The notes under the pieces: generated by a model | What the model was told of the DNA's origin: nothing | The model's database searches: none | What the model saw: the letters and a program-made list of their open reading frames with translations, nothing else | Assembly (NCBI GenBank): GCA_040505895.1 | Contig: JBEVXU010000002.1 | Span: forward strand, 62,001 to 126,000 | DNA from: Vondammii sp040505895 | GTDB lineage: Bacteria; Pseudomonadota; Gammaproteobacteria; Chromatiales; Chromatiaceae | Direction of reading: 5' to 3' | Length of the DNA: 64,000 nucleotides | Part shown: piece after piece, positions 7,051-15,172 of the stretch | Numbering within the stretch: the stretch's first letter is position 1 | How the letters are laid out: every line of letters begins with the position of its first letter | Program-made: the position numbers and the translations under genes

Positions 7051-8559
7051 TTACTCTGACCCCGATATTTCATTTCGTCCTTCAAGCAGCTTATTCCTTG
7101 CACTAGATACCTTCTTGCGTAAAAAAGTAGGAATGTCTAGGTCAGATTCATATGGGGTAATATTCAAGTCATCAATATCAGGGACGGCTTCTCGAATAAG
7201 GGCCAATACTTCAGATTTACCATGAAAGTTATAAACATCTGTATGAGAGAATGGGTTGTATGTGGCCTCAATGTTTTCATATTGATTTAGGATTTCTTTT
7301 TCGACTTTTATCTTTAGTTGTTCTTTATTTTGATCGATTAGATTTTTAATAAAATCAGTTGGATATATTGATTGCGTGTCATTGATGCTAGAGTAATTAA
7401 AAATATAGAGTACAACTAAAAACTCTTGAATGCTATAGTGTGAGAATCTAAATTCTCCCGCTGAGTTCTTATTGATTAAAGACCTTCCGGTTATATCAAT
7501 TTTCTTAAGAGGGCCAAGATACTCAAGTTCACTTATTAGTTCATCAAGTTCGTGTGGTGTTATTTTAATTTTCTTCTTTGATTGCATCTTAAAAGCCAAC
7601 TCTGCACAAGCTTTAAGAAGTACTTGGCTGCTATGTCCAGTCTTTGATCCCTCTCGAATAAGCCAGCTTTGAACCAGAGAGTTGTATATTAGGTACTCGG
7701 AACCAACCCCGTATTCAGTAAAGCCAGGTAAGTTAACAAGATCCTCTATGAACGAGAGTAGCATTGGGCGACACCTCAAAGATGCCATGCGATTAATAAT
7801 GTTATGAGATTTCTTTATTTCTTCTTCGTTGCTCCTGAATAGTTTTTTTGGAAAACGTTTATTTAGATAGTTCTCTACTTGATTGTCATCGAATAACGAT
7901 AGGTACTTTGAGGGGCATATAAAGCCTCCAATTCTTATGCGTCCAGGATATTCGAGAGGGTCATTATCTACGGTAGGGAAAAACTGCGTTCTACATGTAA
8001 TAATAACTCGATTAAACATATGTGTAGCTTTCAATATATCTAATAATCTTTCTTTTGATCTTCCGTAAGCTAAGGGGTCTTCATCAAGTGAATCCAGAAG
8101 GAGTAGTGTTTTTCTTCTATTTTCTATGTTGCAAATATCAGTAATTGTACTCTCCCCCAGCTTCAACAATACACAGTCATAGGATTTCGGCCAAAATGAC
8201 GTTAGGTGTAGCAATTTGAGCATCACAAGAAATGATGTCTTTCCCATACCAGAATCCGAAAGGATAAATAGCTGATTATTTCCTTTTTGATAGGTTTTTA
8301 ATCGTAGAAACTCTGAAACTTTACGAAAAAGTGGTTCGCGTGAAGTAAAAAAATCTTCATCATGCCTATCTGCTGGATTTACTTCTTGGCAGAAAGGTTC
8401 AACATAAACCTTCGCCAGTTCTGTAGGATCGCTGTAAAGAATAGAGTCATTTATTTCATTTAATACAGAGGCCCTTTTCTTTCTAATAGAAGAAAGGCGT
8501 CGCCATAAGATTGAAATCCACTTTTCACCAAGATTAAGATTTATATTGTCACTATTCAT
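7051..8559 (-). CDS. NACHT-type (STAND) NTPase
   Basis: 502 residues. A P-loop SDSGMGKTS lies near residue 101, an acidic Walker B LLLLDSLDED near 156, and a sensor-like IITCRTQFFP near 190; the double-acidic Walker B followed by a winged-helix-like region (FRFSHYSIQEFLVVLYIF) is typical of NACHT proteins. The N-terminal 70 residues are a charged helical region without a recognised effector, and no leucine-rich or other sensor repeats follow, so it is short for Avs proteins. Bacterial NACHT proteins are known phage-defence sensors; defence is inferred from family and location among other defence genes. It is AT-richer than its neighbours, consistent with transfer. Confidence 0.75.
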   Translation of the reverse strand: MNSDNINLNLGEKWISILWRRLSSIRKKRASVLNEINDSILYSDPTELAKVYVEPFCQEVNPADRHDEDFFTSREPLFRKVSEFLRLKTYQKGNNQLFILSDSGMGKTSFLVMLKLLHLTSFWPKSYDCVLLKLGESTITDICNIENRRKTLLLLDSLDEDPLAYGRSKERLLDILKATHMFNRVIITCRTQFFPTVDNDPLEYPGRIRIGGFICPSKYLSLFDDNQVENYLNKRFPKKLFRSNEEEIKKSHNIINRMASLRCRPMLLSFIEDLVNLPGFTEYGVGSEYLIYNSLVQSWLIREGSKTGHSSQVLLKACAELAFKMQSKKKIKITPHELDELISELEYLGPLKKIDITGRSLINKNSAGEFRFSHYSIQEFLVVLYIFNYSSINDTQSIYPTDFIKNLIDQNKEQLKIKVEKEILNQYENIEATYNPFSHTDVYNFHGKSEVLALIREAVPDIDDLNITPYESDLDIPTFLRKKVSSARNKLLEGRNEISGSE

Positions 8560-8749
8560 TTTTATTATCTTTTATTCCTTATAATTAATCAGCCATTAAT
8601 ACTGTAACACGCATCAGGGCCGGTTATTGATATACGCTATCTCAAATAAAATCATGCTAAAAGGGCGTGAGTTAAGCTTACCAATATCTATGTATAGGGT
8701 AGATGAAAAAACTGCTGTTTTGGTGGCTATATTCTCCCTTATCGCCTAT

Positions 8750-8910
8750 CTACCGGTATGGTTTAACTGGTACTTCAAAGTCCAACTTTTCGATCAAGTC
8801 ACTAAGCACCTTAGCACTGTAATCCTTTCCGTAACTGCCATAGGTCATGGAATCAATGGAATGGCCTAGCAATGTGGCTACCTGTGGCTCATTACACCCT
8901 TTATTATGCA
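8750..8910 (-). pseudogene. Tyrosine recombinase C-terminal remnant
   Basis: One minus-strand frame reads HNKGCNEPQVATLLGHS then IDSMTYGSYGKDY and ends VKPYR with TAG at 8750. This is the last catalytic segment of a phage-type integrase: the LLGH box and the nucleophile tyrosine. The catalytic domain upstream, with both arginines, is missing, so this is debris of an integrated element. The 80-residue plus-strand frame over the same bases is not credible. Confidence 0.7.
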
Positions 8911-9057
8911 CGGTAGGAAAATTAGGGGGACAAGTCTTGCCTTTTGCCCTTTCTGACGGATTCCGATGTGATCGGTATCAATTGATTTTGGCTTATTGGT
9001 TCTTTATCCACTATGTCTGCTTTGCTGAAAGCTAACCTCTTTGTACCGCAGCACTTT

Positions 9058-9556
9058 CATTTTCTACGCCACTCCCAAGGCGCAACCGCCCCACGTTCAA
9101 CCCATAGGCCTATTCTGGCCGCCATGGCTTCATTCTCAGCCGTCGCATACAGTTTATGGTCTAACGGCTTTGCTCTCGTGCATATCGCTTGTAATGCCAT
9201 GCTAGACCGTCCCTGACCTGCTGCAGGTTGATGTCAACGCCACCCACCAGCACCTTACCGATAACCCGGTTGTAACGGTCCCTCTTCTCCCACTCCAGAC
9301 GGGCGTGCTTATTGCCAGCTAACTGGGCTTGATTCTCAGTGGCACGTTTACCGAATGGTTGTTTGCGCTCGGGGGTGTCGATGCCTGCAAGCCGGACACG
9401 GTGCTGCTGTTTTTCCTGGTCGAGGAAAACGAGGGTGTCACCATCTACGATCCGGGTCACTTTGCCGGTGATGGTGTCGGACTGGGTGGTAAATGAGATC
9501 AGGAGGAGGACGGCTAGGAATAGGGGGCACGTACTATTCAGGGCGCTGCTGCACAT
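9058..9556 (-). pseudogene. Thermonuclease (SNase-like), frameshifted near its end
   Basis: A hydrophobic leader is followed by a staphylococcal-nuclease fold: TGKVTRIVDGDTLVF, RVRLAGIDTPERKQPFG, RDRYNRVIGKV and DGLAWHYKRYAREQ are the classical motifs with the catalytic Asp, Arg and Glu. The annotated frame stops at 9161, but the missing C-terminus continues in the next frame as PLDHKLYATAENEA ... GLWVERGAVAPWEWRRK, ending at 9058. Loss of one A in the CAAAG run near 9165 explains the break. The catalytic core is intact, so residual activity is possible. The start at 9556 overlaps the end of the upstream XRE gene. Family role: exported, calcium-dependent DNA/RNA degradation. Confidence 0.75.
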
Positions 9557-9806
9557 TGGGCAGCTCAACAGAAGCAAACAAATCACCCCACTGCAACCAA
9601 GCCGGATTGACCTTCAGAACGTGGGACAGATCGGCCAACATCCTTGGGCGCTGACTATGCCCGCTCTCAATCTTCTGAATCACCGGCTGATTCGTACCGG
9701 CGCGGACGGCCAGTTGCGCTTGGGTGAGCCCTGTAGCCTTTCGTGTCTCTCTCAGCCTGGTACCGATCTCAGCTTCTGCGTCTTTGATTTGCACCAAGCT
9801 AATCAT
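9534..9806 (-). CDS. XRE-family helix-turn-helix regulator
   Basis: 90 residues with one HTH near residues 15-70: RETRKATGLTQAQLAVRAGT then NQPVIQKIESGHSQRP, the standard lambda-Cro-like fold. The C-terminus (NPAWLQWGDLF) resembles short phage-repressor-like regulators. It overlaps the start of the thermonuclease gene and probably shares its promoter. No toxin partner of the HigB/RelE type is seen next to it. Targets unknown; autoregulation is likely for the family. Confidence 0.75.
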   Translation of the reverse strand: MISLVQIKDAEAEIGTRLRETRKATGLTQAQLAVRAGTNQPVIQKIESGHSQRPRMLADLSHVLKVNPAWLQWGDLFASVELPNVQQRPE

Positions 9807-9964
9807 TTCAGCTCCCTGTTTATTTGGTCTGGCTATAATAGGGAATCATTCGATTATTTGCGAGTAGGAATATTCTTACTGTGCATTAAGCCGTTTCTGA
9901 TATGTGGACAGATGAGGGGGGAGCTATAGCCCCCATAAAAGGAAAGTCACCATAAGGAAGTATC

Positions 9965-10126
9965 GTGGATGATCCAAGGAAGATGACGGCACAGGAGTGC
10001 ATACAACTATACCAGTGCAGGTTGGTTCAACATACCCCACCCAGAACCCGACACGATATATGCCTGCTCAAGATGTACCTGGCCCTGCTCGAGTCTGCTC
10101 AGGAGTTGGCGATAGATAAGCGGTAG
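9965..10126 (+). CDS. Small hypothetical protein (53 residues)
   Basis: GTG start preceded by AAGGAAG with 4 nt spacing, a good ribosome site. The product begins MDDPRKMTAQECIQLYQCRL and ends ESAQELAIDKR; it contains three Cys and looks like a helical small protein of the kind common in mobile elements. No family recognised. It stands alone, oriented opposite to its neighbours. Confidence 0.4.
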   Translation: MDDPRKMTAQECIQLYQCRLVQHTPPRTRHDICLLKMYLALLESAQELAIDKR

Positions 10127-10433
10127 CGGGTCACTCACCACCTGGGATTTTTCCATGCAAAGAGGGGGGCTGGCCTCACCCGTGAAACCAATTACGGATT
10201 TGAGTGGTTGTGCCTACGCAGTTAATTGATTTCATGGCGCACTCATGGCGCACTTGCTGGAAAATAACAGCGATGATTGGATTTAGGGCGCAGGTCGTCT
10301 GGAATTCGGTCACTGGTCCCAGTCAAAACACCTCGCAAGGCATTTAATAATTCAGTATGGGGGATGGATTGGGGGACTGACATCTTACAAGCTAGCGTAA
10401 CGCACTGAATAACATGGACTATATTATTTGAAT
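10127..10433. other. Non-coding stretch left of the tRNA-end fragment
   Basis: About 300 bp without a credible gene. It contains two close copies of ATGGCGCACT (around 10231-10252) and leads into the tRNA 3'-end fragment at 10434. Probably the flank of an integration site. Confidence 0.35.
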
Positions 10434-10456
10434 TGGCGGAGAAGGAGGGATTCGAA
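10434..10456 (-). other. tRNA 3'-end fragment (probable attachment site)
   Basis: On the minus strand it reads TTCGAATCCC then TCCTTCTCCGCCA: the T-loop TTCGAAT, half of the T stem, the 3' acceptor strand, discriminator G and CCA. CTCC-G-CCA is typical of tRNA-Ser. The rest of a tRNA is absent upstream (AT-rich coding DNA instead), so this is the short duplicated end left when an integrase inserts an element into a tRNA gene. It marks one border of the ICE-like region. Confidence 0.55.
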
Positions 10457-10633
10457 TTAAGTATACAGATCTCATCAAACGAAACGAGCGTCGGTTGCGC
10501 ACTCGATTATGGAGCTTTTATAGTCCTGGCGTCGAATTCTGGAATTGGCCAGCTGATTCTGGTGGCGTCCTGGATAGGATGCCGCTTTAACCCAAGCGGC
10601 CAGGGGCAAGATGCCGGTGTATTCCGGCAGTTT

Positions 10634-11065
10634 TCAAACCTCGTCAGGCAAAAAGATGGTGACCACCGGTTCACCGGCATCACCCGGCCCAACAATCAGC
10701 TTCAACGTTACCAGTACCGCTTCTGTCGTCTGCCCATCACGGGGCACCCGATAGAACTGGAACATCATCCGATCACCGGAATCCTTGCTGGTCCGAATGG
10801 CGTGGGAAGCCATGTAGAGCACATCCAACAGCCTACCCGGTTGATCCTGAAAAGGCTTTTTCCGACTATCATCGTCGGTCCAGGCCACACAATCTTCCCA
10901 AACCGCAGAAGTCAGTGCCACCGGCCATTTGAACCCAGCTTCCTGTGTCATCGGACCCGCATCGAACAGTACACCATCTTCTATGGCCTGGGCACGGGTA
11001 TAGCTGTACATCACGTCACCAAAAAAGGATTCGGCGGCTGTATCGATTGAAGTATTGGACCTGAT
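10634..11065 (-). CDS. DUF6573-like protein of mobile elements
   Basis: The supported part begins at NTSIDTAAESFFGDV followed by YSYTRAQAIEDGVLFD and GFKWPVALTSAVWEDCV, the hallmark of small proteins found beside radC in plasmids and ICEs. It ends TLKLIVGPGDAGEPVVTIFLP. The open frame extends upstream through radC in another frame, but that part is not coding. GAGGAG lies before an ATC codon at 11065, which would be an unusual start; the next ATG/GTG pair is at 11014-11011 inside the conserved region. So the start is uncertain. Function of the family is unknown. Confidence 0.65.
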   Translation of the reverse strand: MRSNTSIDTAAESFFGDVMYSYTRAQAIEDGVLFDAGPMTQEAGFKWPVALTSAVWEDCVAWTDDDSRKKPFQDQPGRLLDVLYMASHAIRTSKDSGDRMMFQFYRVPRDGQTTEAVLVTLKLIVGPGDAGEPVVTIFLPDEV

Positions 11066-11159
11066 GTTTCTCCTCTGTTGGATAAGCACCGGGGCACACC
11101 TCCTTCCCTGTCGGGAAAGATGATGCTTTCCCGGCAGGATCTGTGAAAAGTTGTGGGTG

Positions 11160-11675
11160 TCAGAGCAACCCGCGCTCAGCAAACGAGACACTCTCACCGG
11201 CCGTAACCACAAAGTGGTCGAGGACTCGCACATCAACCAGTGCGAGTGCCTCTTTAAGCCGGCGAGTGATTGCTTCATCTGCATTGCTGGGTTCCGCAAC
11301 ACCTGATGGATGGTTGTGGAAAAAGAGCATGGCGGCCGCATTGAGCTCCAGTGCCTTCTGCACGACGACACGCGGATGGACTGATGCACCATCGATGGTG
11401 CCCTGAAACAGTTCGGTCACCTCGATAATCCGGTGCCGGTTGTCGAGGAAAAGACATCCGAATACCTCGTTCTTGCGGTCGGAGAGCCGGATTCGCAGAT
11501 ATCTGCGAGTTTCCTCTGGACTGCTCAGAGCCTCTCCCGGTTGGTGCTGCTCCGTTAACAAGGCCAGCGCCAATGCCATCAGCGATTGTCTCTCCACTTC
11601 GTTAAGTTCAGATAGTGAAAGGCCGTCGAAACGGTCTTTCATCCTCTTCGATACGGGTGATTCCGTGGTTGTCAT
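11160..11675 (-). CDS. radC: RadC-family JAB domain protein
   Basis: 171 residues. The JAMM/MPN metal motif is complete: an upstream Glu in the TELFQGTIDG strand, then FFHNHPSGVAEPSNAD (HxH...S...D). The N-terminal helix-hairpin-helix half of chromosomal RadC is missing, as is usual for the versions carried on ICEs and plasmids. It lies between the STY4534-like and DUF6573-like genes with the same strand and is probably part of their operon. Despite the name, a DNA-repair role is not established; these proteins are hallmarks of integrated elements. Confidence 0.88.
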   Translation of the reverse strand: MTTTESPVSKRMKDRFDGLSLSELNEVERQSLMALALALLTEQHQPGEALSSPEETRRYLRIRLSDRKNEVFGCLFLDNRHRIIEVTELFQGTIDGASVHPRVVVQKALELNAAAMLFFHNHPSGVAEPSNADEAITRRLKEALALVDVRVLDHFVVTAGESVSFAERGLL

Positions 11676-11775
11676 AACTGATCTCCTCGAAATTGACGGG
11701 GAGATCAGCCCCAGGAGGAGTGATCTCCCTTGGGTGAAAGTGAGCCGGATAACAAGTTATCCGGCTGATTTGAAC

Positions 11776-12180
11776 TTACGCAGCGTGCCACTGCTCCTTA
11801 TAGAACGGCTGACCGTCAACCTTGGCCCAGGACACACGCAACAGTCGGGCCTTAAGGCTAATACCGGTTTCTCCGGCCTTGTCACCGTTCTTAAAAGTGA
11901 AGGTCTCTCCATACAGATCACTGAGTGTGAATCCAATGAGCACCTTCAACTTGTCCTCAACGACCGGTTTAACCTGGCGCACGATTTCTTGAGCCTGTTT
12001 ACCGGACACGCGACACTCGAAATGGGTGTACTGGACATTTTCAACACTGCCCCGAAGAGCAGCGATGGTGACACTCAGAAAGGGGCTCCCTTCTTTGGGT
12101 GTCACCTCCCGGACACGGTTTACATAACCGATACCGACGGTGTGAAGATCGAAATATTTTTGACTTTCGTTGTTGGACAT
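11776..12180 (-). CDS. STY4534-family ICE protein (DUF3577)
   Basis: 134 residues: KYFDLHTVGIGYVNRVREV at the start, VSGKQAQEIVRQVKPVVE in the middle and ISLKARLLRVSWAKVDGQ near the end match the STY4534/DUF3577 family found in SPI-7 and PFGI-1-type integrative elements. It is listed as a replication-associated ICE protein; the fold suggests a single-stranded-DNA-binding-like role, which is an inference. Neighbours are radC downstream and the ParM-like gene upstream. Confidence 0.85.
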   Translation of the reverse strand: MSNNESQKYFDLHTVGIGYVNRVREVTPKEGSPFLSVTIAALRGSVENVQYTHFECRVSGKQAQEIVRQVKPVVEDKLKVLIGFTLSDLYGETFTFKNGDKAGETGISLKARLLRVSWAKVDGQPFYKEQWHAA

Positions 12181-12406
12181 AGCGCTTTCTCCATCAGTTG
12201 GGTTTCGTCCGGAGCAAGCGCAACCCTGGCGGGAAGACTTCCCCGGCAGGGTGAGTGGAATGGAATCTATTATCCATTCCGTTGAAGATGGACCGGCAAC
12301 GACTCATTTAAGAATCGTCGCTATGCACCTGTTACAGGGTCCGAAGGTGCCTGTGTTGCCACTGAGTCCGCAGTGACCACGTATAAAACCGTATGCTTCA
12401 ATCTCC

Positions 12407-13441
12407 TCAGGCGGCATCGGACGCTTCGCAGACATAACGCAGGTACTTCAACATACCGCGGGCATTGGCAAAGGCGGGGTGTTCTGCAATGGCCTGATGG
12501 GGGAACCAGTTAGCGATATGTTCACTCAACGCGACCGCGCCACCACCGAAAAAGAGGACACGATCCAGATCCATACCGAGACCTAACTGCCGACTAGTCT
12601 CTGTATGTATCCGTTTGATGACCTCATGCTTAGCAGCGTCAACCAGTACCGCGATGTCATGGTCCTTGCCCTGCAGGCGCACAACCCTACTCTCGACCGC
12701 CTGAGCAACGATCTGCTCACTCAGGGTCTCCAGATCAAAACGTTCCTGGATGCCGTCGGCAACCCGTTGTTTGACGTCCAGCATTCCGCACTGCAAGGAA
12801 CCAGATGAGGCGTGAAGAATGCCCTGATCTTTCACCACCACATGGTCGGTGGTACGGCCACCGATGTCGATGATGGCCACCGGCACAGACAGATGATCAG
12901 CATCCAATGTTGTTCCATCACCCTGCTCCACGATCACGTAGTCATACCAAGCAGCCAATGCTTCCGGAATAACTTCATGAAAGCTGATGCCGGCGGATAA
13001 CATATCAGCGAGGGGATGAACGGCCTGCTTCAGACTGTCCTGTTTTTTCTTGATGGGCTCGCTGCGCTGTTCACCACTCTTTCGATAGAAGGCACTGACG
13101 GGTAAACCGGATACTGCATGAACAGTCCGGCCTGACAGACCAATATCCTGAAGCACATGTTGCACAATGACATGATTCAAACCAGATACTGGATAGCCCT
13201 CGAATTGGGTCGGCGCACCGTTTACATCACCTACCAAATAGATCGATCCTTCTGTTTCGTATTCGAATACGCGTTGCTGTGCTTGGTGGATCCAGGTGAC
13301 ACCCGACTGCCCGATCCGTGCACGGGAGGGGATGGCATGCACGCGACCATCTGGTAACGCGATCTTCGTATAGGCGTATCCGTCGTCGATTCCGATCGGA
13401 ATGGGGTTAATGGACTCTGAATCAGTCATGGGGTTGCTCAT
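12407..13441 (-). CDS. parM: ParM/StbA-like plasmid segregation actin
   Basis: 344 residues with an actin/Hsp70-type ATPase fold: IPIGIDDGYAYTKIALPDGR (phosphate 1), SVPVAIIDIGGRTTDHVVV (phosphate 2) and DRVLFFGGGAVALSEHI (adenosine motif). The proteins form dynamic filaments that push plasmid copies apart with the help of a DNA-bound adaptor (ParR/StbB) and a centromere. The preceding gene could be that adaptor. A ParM-type system inside a PFGI-1-like backbone that also has ParB is uncommon and suggests maintenance as an extrachromosomal circle at some stage. Confidence 0.82.
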   Translation of the reverse strand: MSNPMTDSESINPIPIGIDDGYAYTKIALPDGRVHAIPSRARIGQSGVTWIHQAQQRVFEYETEGSIYLVGDVNGAPTQFEGYPVSGLNHVIVQHVLQDIGLSGRTVHAVSGLPVSAFYRKSGEQRSEPIKKKQDSLKQAVHPLADMLSAGISFHEVIPEALAAWYDYVIVEQGDGTTLDADHLSVPVAIIDIGGRTTDHVVVKDQGILHASSGSLQCGMLDVKQRVADGIQERFDLETLSEQIVAQAVESRVVRLQGKDHDIAVLVDAAKHEVIKRIHTETSRQLGLGMDLDRVLFFGGGAVALSEHIANWFPHQAIAEHPAFANARGMLKYLRYVCEASDAA

Positions 13442-13483
13442 CCTTTTAATTGTCTGTTTTATCTGCAGGTCTATTCATTGCTG

Positions 13484-13807
13484 TCATCCAATTACCCTGC
13501 TCAATTGCGCAAAGGATTTCGTCGCATTGTGAGTAGCTGGTGCCTCGTTTGGTGCCGTTGGTTTCTGTTCTCGTTTCGGCTTTGGCAAGGTCACTTGCCT
13601 TGTTGAATCACCTGTCAGCCAATCAGAGAACCTCATCCCGCTCTCGGATCTTGTGGCGACAGATGCCTCCCGTTGCACCTGGCACTCAACCCGAAATCCC
13701 TGTACTAGAAGTCCCCGCACCCATTCCTGTCGCCGAGCCTTTGGGATTCGCTCAAGCCGATTCAGAATAATCGCCTCCAGTGCAATGCGTGGATCCAGTT
13801 GCAGCAC
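13484..13807 (-). CDS. Possible ParR/StbB-like partition adaptor, 5' end displaced by element D
   Basis: From the GTG at 13807 the protein begins VLQLDPRIALEAIILNRLER and continues KARRQEWVRGLLVQGFR, a ribbon-helix-helix-like pattern with a basic tail (PKPKREQKPTAP). Position just before parM suggests the DNA-binding adaptor of the segrosome, though I cannot show homology. The frame stays open upstream to 13942, but residues from there are encoded by element D copy 2 and are not part of the gene. The native start was probably lost or moved by that insertion, and no good ribosome site precedes the GTG. Confidence 0.5.
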   Translation of the reverse strand: MLQLDPRIALEAIILNRLERIPKARRQEWVRGLLVQGFRVECQVQREASVATRSESGMRFSDWLTGDSTRQVTLPKPKREQKPTAPNEAPATHNATKSFAQLSRVIG

Positions 13808-13832
13808 AACCCGATTGCGACTACCAACCTTC

Positions 13833-14101
13833 GCTGACCGCCAAGGAAGGCTGAAAGCCGAGGCGGTTAGTCCCCGGTAGTCGCGAGGCGATACTGGATG
13901 CCCGGCGTGCGCATAGCGCCAGAGGGAATCCAAAGATCGCATACGAACGCGACGTTAAGTCATCTCGGGAGCCAGCGACGAAGCAGTAACGAGCTTGCGA
14001 TGTTATTGCGTAGTGCTGGAGACCGGGACGGCCGGGGCAATAATAGGCTGTCGAAGATTGAGTGCAAAAGGGGGACTTGGATGTCCCGTTTTGCATCACG
14101 A
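13833..14101. ncRNA. Structured repeat element D, copy 2
   Basis: About 269 nt homologous to 5850-6133. Left hairpin ACCGCC/GGCGGT around GGC-TGAAA-GCC; right hairpin TGCAAAA (14063-14069) pairing TTTTGCA (14089-14095) around GGGGACTTGGATGTCCC. Shared interior blocks include GGACGGCCGGGGC and GTTAAGTCATCTCGGGAGC. Both ends are at the same positions as in copy 1: GCTGA on the left and TCACGA on the right. The middle differs in sequence and length but keeps paired segments. It sits between the PFL_4669-like gene and the putative ParR-like gene, with no RT nearby. Confidence 0.6.
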
Positions 14102-14175
14102 AATCGAAGACTCGCTTAAGCCATTTTCTGGATTATCGTTATAGAAAACGCACATGCCAGTGAATACCCGATACG

Positions 14176-14973
14176 CTATGTGTCGCGGTTTTCGTCGGTT
14201 GAATATCCCGGATCAGGCAAAGGAGATAAGGGCGCGAGTTCCAAAGATCGGTGAGTTTCCTTCGGAAATGGTGCTTTGCGTGGCACAAGCGGTGCACGAA
14301 GTTCGCCACTCAGGACGTTCTCTGGCAGCGCTCCCATCAAACTGGATGCACGTGGGTCTTTCCCAGAACTCCGTTGCAGGCATTTTCGATCGATACCCAG
14401 CAACCGATAACCCTGGGGCACGACAAAAGTCCCACGAATCTTGCGTGCGCAGAGATGGATGATGACTTGCGCAGACTCATCATCCAACTGACCAATATGG
14501 CGGCAGGTAAGAACGGTTCGTACCAAGGAATCGTACTCGGCAATCAACTGTGCACCCTGGTAAGCGTAGGGATTGGCGAATTGCAGGCGTATCCGGTAGG
14601 GCCGCAAGGATTCCGCTACCGTTACCTCCATGGCGCTCATTTGTGCCAGCTGAGTATCCAGTTCTTCCTGATATCGGCTGAGGAGTTTGCGTGCTTTCTC
14701 CAGCGCCTCGTGTACCTTGATCAGCCACCAGTCCGCGTAGGGATCGTCATCGCGTGCGGCCTGCCAGATCACGCGTAATCGATCAGCGTAGCCAACCAGT
14801 CCGATGATCGCCGGTTTGTCCGGGGTCCCGTTGCGACCACGGATCATCTGCTGAGCTTGGTGCGTCTGGACTGTCAGCCAGGCCTGACCACGTAACACAC
14901 CGAGACTGGTGGTATCCTTCTTCGATCCAGCTACCGTGCCAGCGCTTTCATCGGGAGATTGTTCTGAGTTCAT
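14176..14973 (-). CDS. PFL_4669-family ICE protein
   Basis: 265 residues. GVLRGQAWLTVQTHQAQQMI, KPAIIGLVGYADRLRVIWQAA and DDPYADWWLIKVHEALEKA are the conserved blocks of the PFL_4669 family (TIGR03761) of PFGI-1-like integrative elements. It follows the STY4528-like gene in the order seen in SPI-7/PFGI-1. The biochemical function is unknown; co-occurrence suggests replication or maintenance of the excised element. Two copies of a palindromic repeat sit in the 200 bp before its start and may control it. Confidence 0.85.
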   Translation of the reverse strand: MNSEQSPDESAGTVAGSKKDTTSLGVLRGQAWLTVQTHQAQQMIRGRNGTPDKPAIIGLVGYADRLRVIWQAARDDDPYADWWLIKVHEALEKARKLLSRYQEELDTQLAQMSAMEVTVAESLRPYRIRLQFANPYAYQGAQLIAEYDSLVRTVLTCRHIGQLDDESAQVIIHLCARKIRGTFVVPQGYRLLGIDRKCLQRSSGKDPRASSLMGALPENVLSGELRAPLVPRKAPFPKETHRSLELAPLSPLPDPGYSTDENRDT

Positions 14974-15073
14974 GGGGAATCCGAAGCTGTTAAAATCAGC
15001 CCCTATCTCTCCATGTTATGGAGAGCTGGACAACCGTTAACTCTGATCTGAACCGTTTGGATTTATTTTGAGA

Positions 15074-15161
15074 AAGTGGTGACAGTGTCAACACTCATCT
15101 TGGTGGTATGGGGGTGCAAAATTTTGCGCCTCCCTCTGGCAAGTGGTGACAGTGTCAACAC
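15074..15161. repeat. Two direct repeats with palindromic core in the gap before the PFL_4669 gene
   Basis: AGTGGTGACAGTGTCAACAC occurs at 15075-15094 and again at 15142-15161. The core TGACAGTGTCA is an odd palindrome. Between the copies lies GGTGCAAAATTTTGCGCC (15113-15130), a second palindrome. This gap separates the STY4528-like stop from the PFL_4669 start. Candidate operator pair or iteron-like sites of a replication origin. Confidence 0.55.
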
Positions 15162-15172
15162 CTCATGCCGGA

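Noticed and set aside
8627..8869. 80-residue plus-strand ORF with a hydrophobic stretch
   Set aside because: It lies over the minus-strand integrase remnant, whose motif match is far more convincing, and has no ribosome site.
10433..11050. 205-residue plus-strand ORF opposite the DUF6573-like gene
   Set aside because: Antisense shadow of a recognisable minus-strand protein; it also begins in the tRNA-end fragment.
11066..11392. N-terminal extension of the DUF6573-like frame
   Set aside because: It overlaps radC in another frame and its residue composition is not protein-like; the conserved region starts near 11065.
15074..15161. CRISPR-like repeat pair
   Set aside because: Only two copies, palindromic core, no further repeats and no cas genes; better explained as operator or origin sites.
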